Shown piece by piece: positions 42,803 to 51,298 of a stretch of 64,000 nucleotides of DNA. The position numbers and the translations under genes were made by a program. The first letter of the stretch is position 1; the number at the start of each line of letters is the position of its first letter. The stretch is taken from positions 1 through 64,000 of the forward strand of contig NZ_BCTC01000015.1 in NCBI RefSeq assembly GCF_001571085.1, in the 5' to 3' direction. The notes beneath the pieces are model-generated. The model made no database searches. It was given only the letters and a program-made list of their open reading frames with translations, and was not told where the DNA came from. This DNA comes from Azohydromonas lata NBRC 102462. GTDB lineage: Bacteria; Pseudomonadota; Gammaproteobacteria; Burkholderiales; Burkholderiaceae_C.

Positions 42803-44953
42803 ATGACGTACCGACTGGCGGTGGCCGTGGAGGCGCCGCAATACAGCGGCCTGGGCGGGGCGCTGGATTACTTGAGCGAGCTGCCCCTGCCGCCCGGCAC
42901 GCTGGTGCGCGTGCCGCTGGGCCGGCGCGAGGTGCCCGGCCTGGTGTGGGACGCGCCCGCCGAAGCGGCGGACACCGGCCGTCCCCCCCTGTCCGACGAC
43001 GCCCTGCGCCCCGTGGCGCAGGTGCTCACCGCGCTGCCGCCCCTGGGCGATGCCTGGCGCGACCTGGTGGCTTTCACGGCCGCCTACTACCAGCGCGGCT
43101 TGGGCGAGGTGGCGCTGTCGGTGCTGCCGCCGGAGCTGCGCAAGCTGGACGACACCAAGCTCGCGCGCCGCATCGCCCGGCTGCGCAAGGCGCTGGAGCA
43201 GGGTGGTGCCGATGCCGCGGACGCCGATGAGGACGACGGCGACGGCCTCGAACCCGCAGATCCGGCAAATCCGGCGGCCGCCGCGACGCCCCATCCGGCC
43301 GGGCACGCCAACGAGCCACCCGCACTGACGCCGGACCAGCAGGCCGCGGTGGAGGCCGTGACGGCTGCGGCTTCGGACGGCACCTTCCTGCTGCACGGCG
43401 TCACCGGCAGCGGCAAGACCGAGGTGTATTTGCAGGCCGCCGCCCACACCCTGGCCGCCGGTCGGCAGGCGCTGGTGCTGGTGCCCGAGATCAACCTCAC
43501 GCCGCAACTGGAGGCGCGCTTTGCCGAGCGTTTCAAGGGCCGGCGCCTCGTCTCGCTGCACAGCGGCCTCACCCCGGCGCAGCGGCTGAAGCACTGGCTG
43601 ATGGCGCACCTGGGCCTGGCGGACCTGGTGCTGGGCACGCGGCTGGCGGTGTTCGCGCCGCTGCCGCGGTTGGGCCTCATCGTCGTGGACGAGGAGCACG
43701 ACCCCTCCTACAAGCAGCAGGAGGGCGCCCGCTACTCCGCGCGCGACCTGGCCGTCTACCGCGGCCGGCTGGAGCGCGCTCCCGTGCTGCTGGGCTCGGC
43801 CACGCCCTCGCTGGAGAGCTGGCATCGCGCGCAGCAGGGCCGCTACAAGCGCCTGGACCTGGCCAGCCGCATCGGCGGCGGCGTGCTGCCGCAAGTCAGG
43901 CTGGTGGACATGAATTTGCTGCCGCGCACGCATGGCGTGACGGTGGCGCTGTCGCCGCAACTGGTGGACGCGCTGCGCGAGCGCCTGGCCCTGGGCGAGC
44001 AAAGCCTCTTGTTCCTCAACCGCCGCGGCTATGCCCCGGTGCTGCACTGCACCGAGTGCGGCTGGAAGAGCGGCTGTCCGCACTGCAGCGCCTGGCGCGT
44101 GTTCCACCGCGGCGACCGCACGCTGCGCTGCCACCACTGCGGCTTCACCGAGCGCGTGCCGCGTGCCTGCCCGCAGTGCGGCAACCTCGACCTGCAGCCC
44201 CTGGGCCGCGGCACCGAGCGGCTGGAGGAGCAGATCGCCCAGGCGTTGCCCGCCGCCCGCGTGGCCCGCATAGACGCCGACACCACGCGCGCCGCCGGTG
44301 CGCTGCAGGAGCGCTTGGCGGCCGTGCATGCCGGCGAGGTGGACGTGCTGGTGGGCACGCAGATGGTCGCCAAGGGCCACGACTTCCGGCGCATCACGCT
44401 GGTGGCAGCGGTCAACCCGGACAGCGCGCTCTTCGCCAGCGACTTCCGCGCGCCGGAGCGCCTTTTCGCGCTGCTCATGCAGGCCGCGGGCCGCGCGGGG
44501 CGCGACGCCCGCCAGGCCGCACGCAGCCAGATGTGGCTGCAGACCTGGCACCCCACGCACCCGCTGTACGCCGCGCTGCGGCGGCACGACTTCGAGAGCT
44601 TCGCCGCCTCGCAGCTGGCCGAGCGCGAGAGCGCCGGGCTGCCGCCCTACACGCACCTGGCGCTGCTGCGGGCCGAGGCGCGCACGCCGGAGGCGGCCAG
44701 CGCCTTCCTGGACGACGCGGCCGCCTGCGCCAACGAATTTCCCGAGGCCGAGCAGGTGCTGGTTTACCCGGCCGTGCCCCCGCCCGTGGCGCGCGTGGCC
44801 GATGTGGAGCGCATGCAGATGCTGGTGGAGTCGCCCTCGCGCGCCGCGCTGCAGCGGCTGCTGGCGCAGTGGCTGCCCAAGCTCCATGCGTTGCGCGCGG
44901 CGCACAAGGGGCTCATCCGTTGGGCGGTGGACGTGGATCCGCTGGGAATTTGA
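42803..44953 (+). CDS. priA: Primosomal protein N' (PriA helicase)
   Basis: The 716-residue protein has the N-terminal DNA-binding domain (YRLAVAVEAPQYSGLGGALDYL), Walker A GVTGSGKT at 199-206, DEEH box in LIVVDEEHDPSYKQ, and zinc-binding cysteines from C416 (LHCTECGWKSGCPHCSAW, LRCHHCGF, CPQCGN). It recognises stalled forks and reloads the replisome. An acidic then Ala/Pro-rich insert of about 35 residues lies before the helicase domain. No Shine-Dalgarno is visible before the ATG, which lies just after a DnaA-box-like pair, so DnaA might influence its expression; that is inference. Confidence 0.96.
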   Translation: MTYRLAVAVEAPQYSGLGGALDYLSELPLPPGTLVRVPLGRREVPGLVWDAPAEAADTGRPPLSDDALRPVAQVLTALPPLGDAWRDLVAFTAAYYQRGLGEVALSVLPPELRKLDDTKLARRIARLRKALEQGGADAADADEDDGDGLEPADPANPAAAATPHPAGHANEPPALTPDQQAAVEAVTAAASDGTFLLHGVTGSGKTEVYLQAAAHTLAAGRQALVLVPEINLTPQLEARFAERFKGRRLVSLHSGLTPAQRLKHWLMAHLGLADLVLGTRLAVFAPLPRLGLIVVDEEHDPSYKQQEGARYSARDLAVYRGRLERAPVLLGSATPSLESWHRAQQGRYKRLDLASRIGGGVLPQVRLVDMNLLPRTHGVTVALSPQLVDALRERLALGEQSLLFLNRRGYAPVLHCTECGWKSGCPHCSAWRVFHRGDRTLRCHHCGFTERVPRACPQCGNLDLQPLGRGTERLEEQIAQALPAARVARIDADTTRAAGALQERLAAVHAGEVDVLVGTQMVAKGHDFRRITLVAAVNPDSALFASDFRAPERLFALLMQAAGRAGRDARQAARSQMWLQTWHPTHPLYAALRRHDFESFAASQLAERESAGLPPYTHLALLRAEARTPEAASAFLDDAAACANEFPEAEQVLVYPAVPPPVARVADVERMQMLVESPSRAALQRLLAQWLPKLHALRAAHKGLIRWAVDVDPLGI

Positions 44954-45132
44954 AGAGGGGCGTCCTCCCGTTTATTCCTCGTTGGCGAATGCGCACTGCG
45001 CGATGCCGTACCGCCACGGCGCTGAGAACGCACGCAAGTTGCGCAACCGCCTGTAGTCCCAGGCCTGTCGCCTGCAGACCGCTTTGCCGGGTCGCCGCAT
45101 CCATGGGCGTTTGGCTTCCAAGCCCGCCGGAT

Positions 45133-45181
45133 CAAGCACTTGGGCGTTCCACCAGCAGCTTGCCCACAGAGTTGTCCACAG
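45133..45181 (+). repeat. 49-bp element, copy A
   Basis: It opens with CAAGCACTTGGGCG and closes with TTGCCCACA (45160) and TTGTCCACA (45172), three bases apart, then G. It is followed 17 bp later by GGGAAAAACC. Confidence 0.8.
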
Positions 45182-45322
45182 CTTGGAGGGCCGGTTTGGG
45201 AAAAACCGCCTGGAATCAGCCGCTTGCGCAATTTCCCTCAGACGGTGCATGAGGCGCATGTCACACCGGCGCCGTTGCCGCAACCGCTTGACACGTTTGC
45301 GCCAACGTGATGGCCGTTTTGT

Positions 45323-45339
45323 GGGGCTTGACAAGCCCC
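45323..45339. repeat. Inverted repeat GGGGCTTG/CAAGCCCC
   Basis: The arms are perfect, 8 bp each, with a single A between them. GTGGGG before and CCCCAC after give a second, longer pairing option. It contains TTGACA but no matching -10. Confidence 0.6.
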
Positions 45340-45492
45340 CTTGTCCCCACTTCGGAAACAGCGGTGCAAGCCGTGCGAGGCCGGCGCGCGCCGCACCGAA
45401 GCGGGGCGGGCACGATTTTCTAAATCCTTGATTCACAAGATTTATTTGAACCGCGCACAGGCCGCATGCGAGCACCCACCCTCCTGATGCGA

Positions 45493-45541
45493 CAAGCACT
45501 TGCGCCACTCTTGTGCAGCTTGCGCACAAAGTTATCCACAG
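45493..45541 (+). repeat. 49-bp element, copy B
   Basis: It opens with CAAGCACTTGCGCC and closes with TTGCGCACA (45520) and TTATCCACA (45532), the latter an exact DnaA box, then G. GGGAAAAC follows 15 bp later. It begins exactly 360 bp after copy A. Confidence 0.82.
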
Positions 45542-45685
45542 CGCTTGAAGGCTGCCGGGAAAACAAATGGACAGGGTTTTCGTTACATCCCAGCCGAGGT
45601 TTGCAGGACGTCAAAAGGAAATTCCACACCGGGGACGCCCGATTTGGCTGAAGACGCATCGAAGGGCTTGACCCGTACCAAAAAT

Positions 45686-45700
45686 GCGCCAAGTGCTTGA
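45686..45700 (-). repeat. Inverted fragment of the element's left end
   Basis: GCGCCAAGTGCTTGA is the exact reverse complement of the 15 bases that start copy D (TCAAGCACTTGGCGC). No DnaA-box-like pair accompanies it. Confidence 0.7.
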
Positions 45701-45762
45701 TTCTTCTCCAGGTCCGGCGCACTGCGCAAAAAATAGGCAGCCGACGTTTGTTCTTGGCGCAT

Positions 45763-45811
45763 CAAGGACTTAAGGCAGTCATGGCCAGCTTGCTCACTGA
45801 CTTGTCCACAG
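45763..45811 (+). repeat. 49-bp element, copy C (diverged)
   Basis: It opens with CAAGGACTTA and closes with TTGCTCACT (45790) and TTGTCCACA (45802), then G. It is the most diverged copy but keeps the 49-bp length. It begins 270 bp after copy B. Confidence 0.65.
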
Positions 45812-46132
45812 AAACGGTGCATGGAGCGATGAGTGTGCGGCCGGGGCTTGATAAGGCTCTTCCGCTCCTCTGCGAAATCATGGGCGCCAGTCGGGTGAAG
45901 CCCAATTTGAATTTGTTCTGGACGCCGCCCGGCAATATCGGCTGCGTCACCATGCCTGCAAGGCCGGGCTTTTATCCCCAAGGCCGACATACTCCGCCGC
46001 CGTCTGCCGTGCGGGGTGGCGAGCACTTCCAAGGTAGGGGTTGCTTCTTGAGGGTTGAGCTAAGTCATTGATTTTTATGAGTGGGGCACCGTTGCCTCAA
46101 GGGCGGGCAGCCGGGCCGCGGCCTTGTGGAAT

Positions 46133-46181
46133 CAAGCACTTGGCGCAGTCGCCGGCACCTTGCCCACAAAGTTGTCCACAG
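46133..46181 (+). repeat. 49-bp element, copy D
   Basis: It opens with CAAGCACTTGGCGC and closes with TTGCCCACA (46160) and TTGTCCACA (46172), then G. GGAAAAACAC follows 16 bp later. It begins 370 bp after copy C. Confidence 0.8.
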
Positions 46182-46215
46182 CTCGGGTGGACAGCTGGAA
46201 AAACACGGCCTGCTT

Positions 46216-46228
46216 CAAGCACTTGGCG
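46216..46228 (+). repeat. Extra left-end fragment of the element
   Basis: CAAGCACTTGGCG repeats the first 13 bases of copy D 83 bp further on, without the DnaA-box-like pair. Confidence 0.65.
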
Positions 46229-46472
46229 TGAGAAGCTCACATGCCTGCCAGGAGCGGCCGGCCCGCGGCCGTGCAGTGCCTACACCACGGCGGCCCGGTG
46301 CGTGATGCGCGTCGCGGCCGGGGGCGCTGCGGTGTCGGACATGCGGCGCGGCGGTGGGACGGCTGGCTATCATGCGCGCCGCTTTCGCGGACCGCCGCCG
46401 TCCGCCGCCTGCGCGTCCCACGCGCACTTTCCGTACGCTTCCCGCGTCCGCTGCTTCCCGTTTCCCGCTCCC

Positions 46473-48521
46473 ATGGCCGACACCCTCAATCCCGCCCAGC
46501 TCGAAGCCGTCCACCACCTCGCAGGCCCATGCCTCGTGCTGGCCGGCGCGGGGTCGGGCAAGACCCGGGTGATCACGCACAAGATCGCCCGGCTGCTGCA
46601 GGCCGGGCTGGAGCCCAAGCAGATCGCGGCCATCACCTTCACCAACAAGGCCGCGCAGGAAATGCGCGAGCGCGCCAAGAGCCTGGTTGGGCCGCGCGCG
46701 GCCAAGGACCTGGTGGTCAGCACCTTCCACTCCCTGGGCGTGCGCATGCTGCGCGAGGACGGCCAGCGCCTGGGCCTGAAGGCGCAGTTCTCCATCCTGG
46801 ACGCCGACGACGTGCTGGGCGTGCTGCGCGACGTGGGCGGCAGCACCGACAACAAGACCGCGCGCCAGTGGCAATGGACCATCAGCCTCTGGAAGAACCA
46901 GGGCTTCAACAGCGACACCGTGCGCTCGGCCGTGCAGAACGCGGAAGAGGAGCTGGTCGCCCGCGTGATGAAGCTCTACGAGGAGCGCCTCTCGGCCTAC
47001 CAGGCCGTGGACTTCGACGACCTCATCGGCCTGCCTTTGAAACTGCTCACCAGCGACGACGAGGCGCGGCGCAAGTGGCAGGACACCTTCCGCCACGTGC
47101 TGGTGGACGAGTACCAGGACACCAACTCCGTCCAGTACGAGCTGCTCAAGGCGCTGGTGGACCACCCGGACGACCGTTTGCGCGGCCACTTCACGGCCGT
47201 GGGCGACGACGACCAGAGCATCTACGGCTGGCGCGGCGCCACCATCGAGAACCTGCGCCGGCTGCCCGAGGACTTCACCCAGCTCAAGATCATTGCGCTG
47301 GAGCAGAACTACCGCTCCACCGGCGCCATCCTGCGCGCGGCCAACAACGTCATCGCCGCCAATCCCAAGCTGTTCGAAAAGAAGCTGTGGAGCGAGTTCG
47401 GCGACGGCGAGCCCGTGCGCGTCATGGAGTGCGACGGCGAGGAGCACGAGGCCGAGCGCGCCGTGGCCTTCATACAAGGCATCCGTGCGCAGGGCGGGGC
47501 GGAGCTGAAGTTCGCCGACTTCGCCATCCTCTACCGCGCCAACCACCAGGCGCGCGTGTTCGAGCAGAAGCTGCGCGCGGCGCAGATCCCCTACAAGGTC
47601 TCCGGCGGCCAGAGCTTCTTCGACCGCGCGGAAATCAAGGACCTCTGCGCCTGGCTGCGGCTGCTGGTCAACCAGGACGACGATCCCGCCTTCCTGCGCG
47701 CCGTCACCACGCCCAAGCGCGGCATAGGCCATCAGACGCTGGCCGCGTTGGGCGAGTTCGCCGGCAAGTGGAAGCTCTCCATGTTCGAGGCCCTGTTCGC
47801 CGAGAGCCTGCCCGCCGCGCTCAACCGCAAGGCCATAGACGGCCTCCACGAGTTCGGCCGCTACGTCAACGAGTTCGAATACCGCGCCCGCCACACCAGC
47901 GGCAACGAGGACGCGCGCAAGCTCCTGCTGGAGTGGCTCACCGACATCGGCTACGAAAAGCACCTGCACGACGGCGAGGACAGCGAAAAGCTCGCCGCCG
48001 CGCGCTGGAACAACGTCATGGACTTCGTGGACTGGGTGGCGCGGCGCTGCGGCGGCGAGATCACGCAGGAGGGCGGCACCTTCGAGAGCGAGAAGAAGAC
48101 GGTGCTGGAGGTGGCGCAGAGCATCAGCGTCATCATCAGCCTGGCCGAGCGCGGCACCGAGCAGGACGTGGTGATCCTCTCCACGCTGCACGCCTCCAAG
48201 GGCCTGGAGTGGCCGCACGTGGTGCTGGCCGGCGTCAACGAGGGGCTGCTGCCCTTTCGCAGCGAGGACGAGGACATGACCGCGGAGCGGCTGCAGGAGG
48301 AGCGCCGCCTGATGTACGTGGGCATCACCCGCGCGCGCCGCACCCTGGCCGTGAGCGTGCTGCGCCGGCGCAAGCGCGGGCGCGAGACCGTGGCCGCGCA
48401 GCCCAGCCGCTTCATTGCCGAGATGAAGCTGCACGAGAGCGCCACCAAGGAAGACCCGCGCGAGCGGCTCAAGAAGCTGCGCGCCCAGCTCGCGGCCCGC
48501 ACGGCGCAAACGCCCGTGTAA
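46473..48521 (+). CDS. rep: ATP-dependent DNA helicase Rep
   Basis: The 682-residue superfamily 1A helicase begins LNPAQLEAVHHLAGPCLVLAGAGSGKTRVITHKIARLL with Walker A GAGSGKT at 25-31. It has VDEYQDTN (motif II), GDDDQSIYGWRGA (III), QNYRST (IV), LHASKGLEWPHV (V) and EERRLMYVGITRAR (VI). Its length is close to Rep rather than the longer UvrD or PcrA. Rep removes proteins ahead of the fork and helps PriC-dependent restart, so it is functionally close to priA upstream. UvrD remains a possible alternative name. A strong terminator follows. Confidence 0.93.
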   Translation: MADTLNPAQLEAVHHLAGPCLVLAGAGSGKTRVITHKIARLLQAGLEPKQIAAITFTNKAAQEMRERAKSLVGPRAAKDLVVSTFHSLGVRMLREDGQRLGLKAQFSILDADDVLGVLRDVGGSTDNKTARQWQWTISLWKNQGFNSDTVRSAVQNAEEELVARVMKLYEERLSAYQAVDFDDLIGLPLKLLTSDDEARRKWQDTFRHVLVDEYQDTNSVQYELLKALVDHPDDRLRGHFTAVGDDDQSIYGWRGATIENLRRLPEDFTQLKIIALEQNYRSTGAILRAANNVIAANPKLFEKKLWSEFGDGEPVRVMECDGEEHEAERAVAFIQGIRAQGGAELKFADFAILYRANHQARVFEQKLRAAQIPYKVSGGQSFFDRAEIKDLCAWLRLLVNQDDDPAFLRAVTTPKRGIGHQTLAALGEFAGKWKLSMFEALFAESLPAALNRKAIDGLHEFGRYVNEFEYRARHTSGNEDARKLLLEWLTDIGYEKHLHDGEDSEKLAAARWNNVMDFVDWVARRCGGEITQEGGTFESEKKTVLEVAQSISVIISLAERGTEQDVVILSTLHASKGLEWPHVVLAGVNEGLLPFRSEDEDMTAERLQEERRLMYVGITRARRTLAVSVLRRRKRGRETVAAQPSRFIAEMKLHESATKEDPRERLKKLRAQLAARTAQTPV

Positions 48522-48572
48522 AGCGGCTGCCAGGGCCGGCACGGGGCAGGCACCGCGGCGCCCGCCCCGGTG

Positions 48573-48620
48573 AGCGGCACGGCGCACGCGCGGCACGTGC
48601 CGCGCCGTGGCCGCTTTTTT
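48573..48620 (+). terminator. Rho-independent terminator after rep
   Basis: AGCGGCACGGCGC and GCGCCGTGGCCGCT form a long GC stem with a small bulge and an inner GC-rich hairpin, followed by six T residues. Confidence 0.8.
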
Positions 48621-48726
48621 GTCCTCTTGCCCATTTGCCGTGTGCCCCGGCCTGCTGATCCGGTCTCGGATGTGGATTTGCGCACGGCATCAGACACCAG
48701 CGCTTGCGCTCAGGCAGGCCCGCCTG

Positions 48727-50748
48727 ATGAAGGAGAATGGAAACTATTGGTTTCATATCCTCGGATTTCCTGTGCCTTCTGCTGCCCGCACTGCAAACCT
48801 TTTGCGCCCAAGTGCCGTCGCGCTGGGGCTGGCGCTGGCGGCGGGCCTGGCTGCCGCGCAGTCGCCGGATGCGTTGCACGACCTGGAGGCGCTGCTGGGC
48901 ACGGAGGTGGAGGGCGCGTCGCGCCAACTGGAGTCGGCGCTGGACGCGCCGGCCGTGGTGAGCTCCATCAACCATGCGGAGGCCAACGCGCTGGGCCACC
49001 GCACCTTGGGCGACATGCTCTCGCTGCTGCCGGGCATCTACATCGGCACCATCCGCGGCTACAGCACCGTGGGCATGCGCGGCCTCAATCCGCAGGGCGG
49101 CGTCAACAACTCGCGCCTGTTCATGAGCGTGGACGGTTACCACGTCAACGATGCCGTGTACGACCAGGCCCTGCCGGTGTGGGAATTCCCCATCGTGGCC
49201 GACTGGATCAAGCGGGTGGAGCTGGTGAGCGGGCCGGCCTCCTCGGTGTATGGCGGCAACGCGCTGCTGGGCGTGGTCAACGCCGTCACGCTGGAAGGGC
49301 GTGACGCGCCGGGGCTGCGCGTGCGCGCCGGGGCGGGCAGTTGGGGCACGCGCAACGCGGTGCTCAACTACGGCTGGAACGAAGGCGGCAACGACCTCTT
49401 CGTGGGCCTGGCGCTCAACGACAGCACGGGCGAGACGCTGAACGACGCGGCCTTGCGCAGCCCAACCACCCCCGACGGCCGCCTGGCCGGGCAGGACGGC
49501 CTGCGCTACCACAGCCTGTTCCTGAAGTGGCGCGTGGACGAGTGGCGGTTGAGCGTGGCCAGCCAGGAGCGCGTCAAGGGCATGCCCGTCACCCCCTACG
49601 CGGCCATGCAGGGCGTGCCGGGCAACCGATACGACGACACCTACGACTACGCCGAGCTGGCCTGGGACGGCGCCTGGCGCGAGGACTGGCGCGGCACCTT
49701 GCGCGTGAACGTCTCGCGCAGCACCGCGACGGGCCGCTACATGACCGGCACGGTGGACGCGCCCGTGGTCAAGCACGACGAAGGCAGCGGCAACTGGGCC
49801 GCCATGGATGCCCGGCTGCAGTGGCGCGGCTGGATCAACCACGAGCTCACCATGGGCGCCGAGGCGCGGCGCATGTACAACGCCCGCCAGAACGTCTACG
49901 ACGTCGAGCCCTACAGCGTGTACCTCGCCAAGAAAAACACGCAGAACCAGGCCGCGCTGTTTGCGCAGGACCACTGGCGCTTGGCCGAGCGCTGGTCGCT
50001 GACCACCGGCGCACGCGTGGACCAGGTGCAGGGCTACGCCGCAGCCTTCTCGCCGCGGCTGGCGCTGGTGGTGAGGCCCAACGAGCACGAGGCCTTCAAG
50101 CTGCTGTACGGGCAGGGCTTTCGCGTGCCCAGCCTGGCCGAGCGCTATTACCAGGACGCCAGCGGCTCGCAGCCCGGCAACCCCGAGCTGCAGCCCGAGC
50201 GGCTGCGTTCCGTGGCGCTGGCCTGGGAGCGTGCCGTGGGCAAGCGCAGCCGCGTGTCCGTGCACCTGTACCGCGACCGCATGCGCGAGCTCATCGAATT
50301 CATGCCCGTGGTGGGCGTGGAGTCGCAATACCGCAACCTGTCCCAGGTGCGCACGCACGGGCTGGACCTGGAGGCGCAGGGCCTGCTCGACGCCGGCGTG
50401 CAGTGGCGCGCCAGCGTGTCGCTGCAGAGCGCCCGCTCGGAGGAGGGACGGCTGGCCAACACGCCGCGCTGGCTCTCCAAGGGCCTGCTCATCGTTCCGC
50501 TGCCTCAGCCGTGCTGGTCCACGGCGCTGCAGTGGATGTCGCTGGGCCGCCGCTCCGACGACGTGCCCGCGCGCCACACGGTCGATGGCGTGCTGCGCTG
50601 GGAGCCGCAGCGCGATCGCAGCCTGTCCTTGCGCATCCAGAACCTGCTGGATACGGCCTCCTGGGATCCCTCGCCGCCAGGGGTGCCGCTGTCCCGCATT
50701 CCGCTGGAGCGCCGGCGCGTGAGCATCGACTGGCAACAGGCCTTTTGA
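48727..50748 (+). CDS. TonB-dependent receptor
   Basis: The protein has about 673 residues: a signal-like segment (SAVALGLALAAGLAAAQ), a plug domain (LGHRTLGDMLSLLPGIYIGTIRGYSTVGMRGLNPQGG, VELVSGPASSVYGGNALLGVVNAVT) and a 22-strand barrel with GFRVPSLAERYYQD and TTGARVDQVQG, ending in F. The substrate is not evident; there is no Fur-box-like or B12-riboswitch sequence upstream. The start is uncertain: ATG 48727 leaves a 20-residue leader before the hydrophobic core, and a GTG at 48772 is possible. It is followed after 20 bp by yfiR and then a cyclic-di-GMP enzyme, suggesting it signals as well as transports. Confidence 0.88.
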   Translation: MKENGNYWFHILGFPVPSAARTANLLRPSAVALGLALAAGLAAAQSPDALHDLEALLGTEVEGASRQLESALDAPAVVSSINHAEANALGHRTLGDMLSLLPGIYIGTIRGYSTVGMRGLNPQGGVNNSRLFMSVDGYHVNDAVYDQALPVWEFPIVADWIKRVELVSGPASSVYGGNALLGVVNAVTLEGRDAPGLRVRAGAGSWGTRNAVLNYGWNEGGNDLFVGLALNDSTGETLNDAALRSPTTPDGRLAGQDGLRYHSLFLKWRVDEWRLSVASQERVKGMPVTPYAAMQGVPGNRYDDTYDYAELAWDGAWREDWRGTLRVNVSRSTATGRYMTGTVDAPVVKHDEGSGNWAAMDARLQWRGWINHELTMGAEARRMYNARQNVYDVEPYSVYLAKKNTQNQAALFAQDHWRLAERWSLTTGARVDQVQGYAAAFSPRLALVVRPNEHEAFKLLYGQGFRVPSLAERYYQDASGSQPGNPELQPERLRSVALAWERAVGKRSRVSVHLYRDRMRELIEFMPVVGVESQYRNLSQVRTHGLDLEAQGLLDAGVQWRASVSLQSARSEEGRLANTPRWLSKGLLIVPLPQPCWSTALQWMSLGRRSDDVPARHTVDGVLRWEPQRDRSLSLRIQNLLDTASWDPSPPGVPLSRIPLERRRVSIDWQQAF

Positions 50749-50768
50749 GGCCGGGCCGCAGTTCCGTC

Positions 50769-51296
50769 ATGTTGCTTCACCCTCTGCGCTGCTGTGCATT
50801 CCTGCTGCTGAGCCTGCTGGGCTGGGCGGCCGGGGCGCAGCCGCTGGCGGAGGCCGATCTCAAGGCCCAGATCCTGTGGCGCGCGCTGCAGTTCGTGGAG
50901 TGGCCGGGCGAGGTGTCGCCCTCGCAGCCGCTGCAGCTTTGCCTGACGGTGCAGGGGCCGCTGGCCGATGCGCTGCGCGATTGGGATCAGCGCGCGCTCA
51001 ACGGGCGGCGCCTGGAGCTGCGCCGCGTGGCCGGCGCGACCGCGGCCGCGACCGCGGGCTGCCACATCGTTTATGTCGGCGCCGACGCCAGCGTGCCGGC
51101 CCAGCTCCCGCGCGGCCTGCTGTGGGTGGGCGACAACATGGGCCTCACCGAGCGCGGCGTGATGATCAACCTGCAACCGCAGCAGGGCCGCATCGTGTTC
51201 GACGTGGACCTGCATTCCGCACGCCGCGCCGGGCTGGACATCAATGCCCGGCTGCTGCGGCTGGCGCGCTACGTGCGTACGGAGGGCATGCCTTGA
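50769..51296 (+). CDS. YfiR family periplasmic protein
   Basis: The 175-residue protein has a signal peptide (LRCCAFLLLSLLGWAAGAQ) and the YfiR/DUF4154 pattern: LKAQILWRALQFVEWPGE near the start, LQLCLTVQGPLADAL, GCHIVYVGAD, RGLLWVGDNMGLTERGVMINL and a final helix AGLDINARLLRLARYVR. In Pseudomonas, YfiR holds the membrane cyclase YfiN (TpbB) inactive until the periplasm is stressed. The gene lies between a TonB-dependent receptor and a CHASE8-type GGDEF-EAL protein, 2 bp from the latter, so a similar control is likely. Confidence 0.88.
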   Translation: MLLHPLRCCAFLLLSLLGWAAGAQPLAEADLKAQILWRALQFVEWPGEVSPSQPLQLCLTVQGPLADALRDWDQRALNGRRLELRRVAGATAAATAGCHIVYVGADASVPAQLPRGLLWVGDNMGLTERGVMINLQPQQGRIVFDVDLHSARRAGLDINARLLRLARYVRTEGMP

Positions 51297-51298
51297 AG

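Larger units (their letters stand above)
44954..46472. other. 1.5-kb gene-free interval between priA and rep with repeated DnaA-box-like elements
   Basis: I find no supported gene in these 1519 bp: open frames are short, mutually overlapping and have no ribosome sites or recognisable products. Base composition is visibly less GC-rich than the flanking genes. The interval holds four 49-bp elements (45133, 45493, 45763, 46133), extra left-end fragments at 46216 (direct) and 45686 (inverted), an inverted repeat at 45323 and many copies of GGCTTGA or GCTTGAC. The last 200 bp are GC-rich again and should contain the rep promoter. Confidence 0.8.

Noticed and set aside
45133-46181. CRISPR array
   Set aside because: Only four imperfect 49-bp copies exist, spacers would be 221-321 bp and no cas gene is present.
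45133-46181. Exact multiples of ten between copies (360, 270, 370 bp) as helical phasing
   Set aside because: The distances do not fit a 10.5-bp turn consistently, so the round numbers are probably chance.
44956-46470. Short open frames in the priA-rep gap (for example 45084-45431 and 45697-46071) as genes
   Set aside because: They cross the repeated elements in different frames, lack ribosome sites and give no familiar protein.
44954-46472. Chromosomal replication origin
   Set aside because: dnaA, dnaN, rpmH or parA genes do not flank it and I see no clear AT-rich unwinding region; DnaA titration or regulation is more plausible.
46215-48596. Minus-strand frame of 793 codons opposite rep
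   Set aside because: It is antisense to all helicase motifs and shows no recognisable domain.
48522-48726. B12 riboswitch or Fur box before the TonB-dependent receptor
   Set aside because: No matching sequence was found; only the rep terminator and a short leader are present.
48737-48961. Frame METIGFISSDFLCLLLPALQ as the true start of the receptor
   Set aside because: It is out of frame with the receptor and would need a frameshift; AAGGAG is only 1 bp from its ATG.
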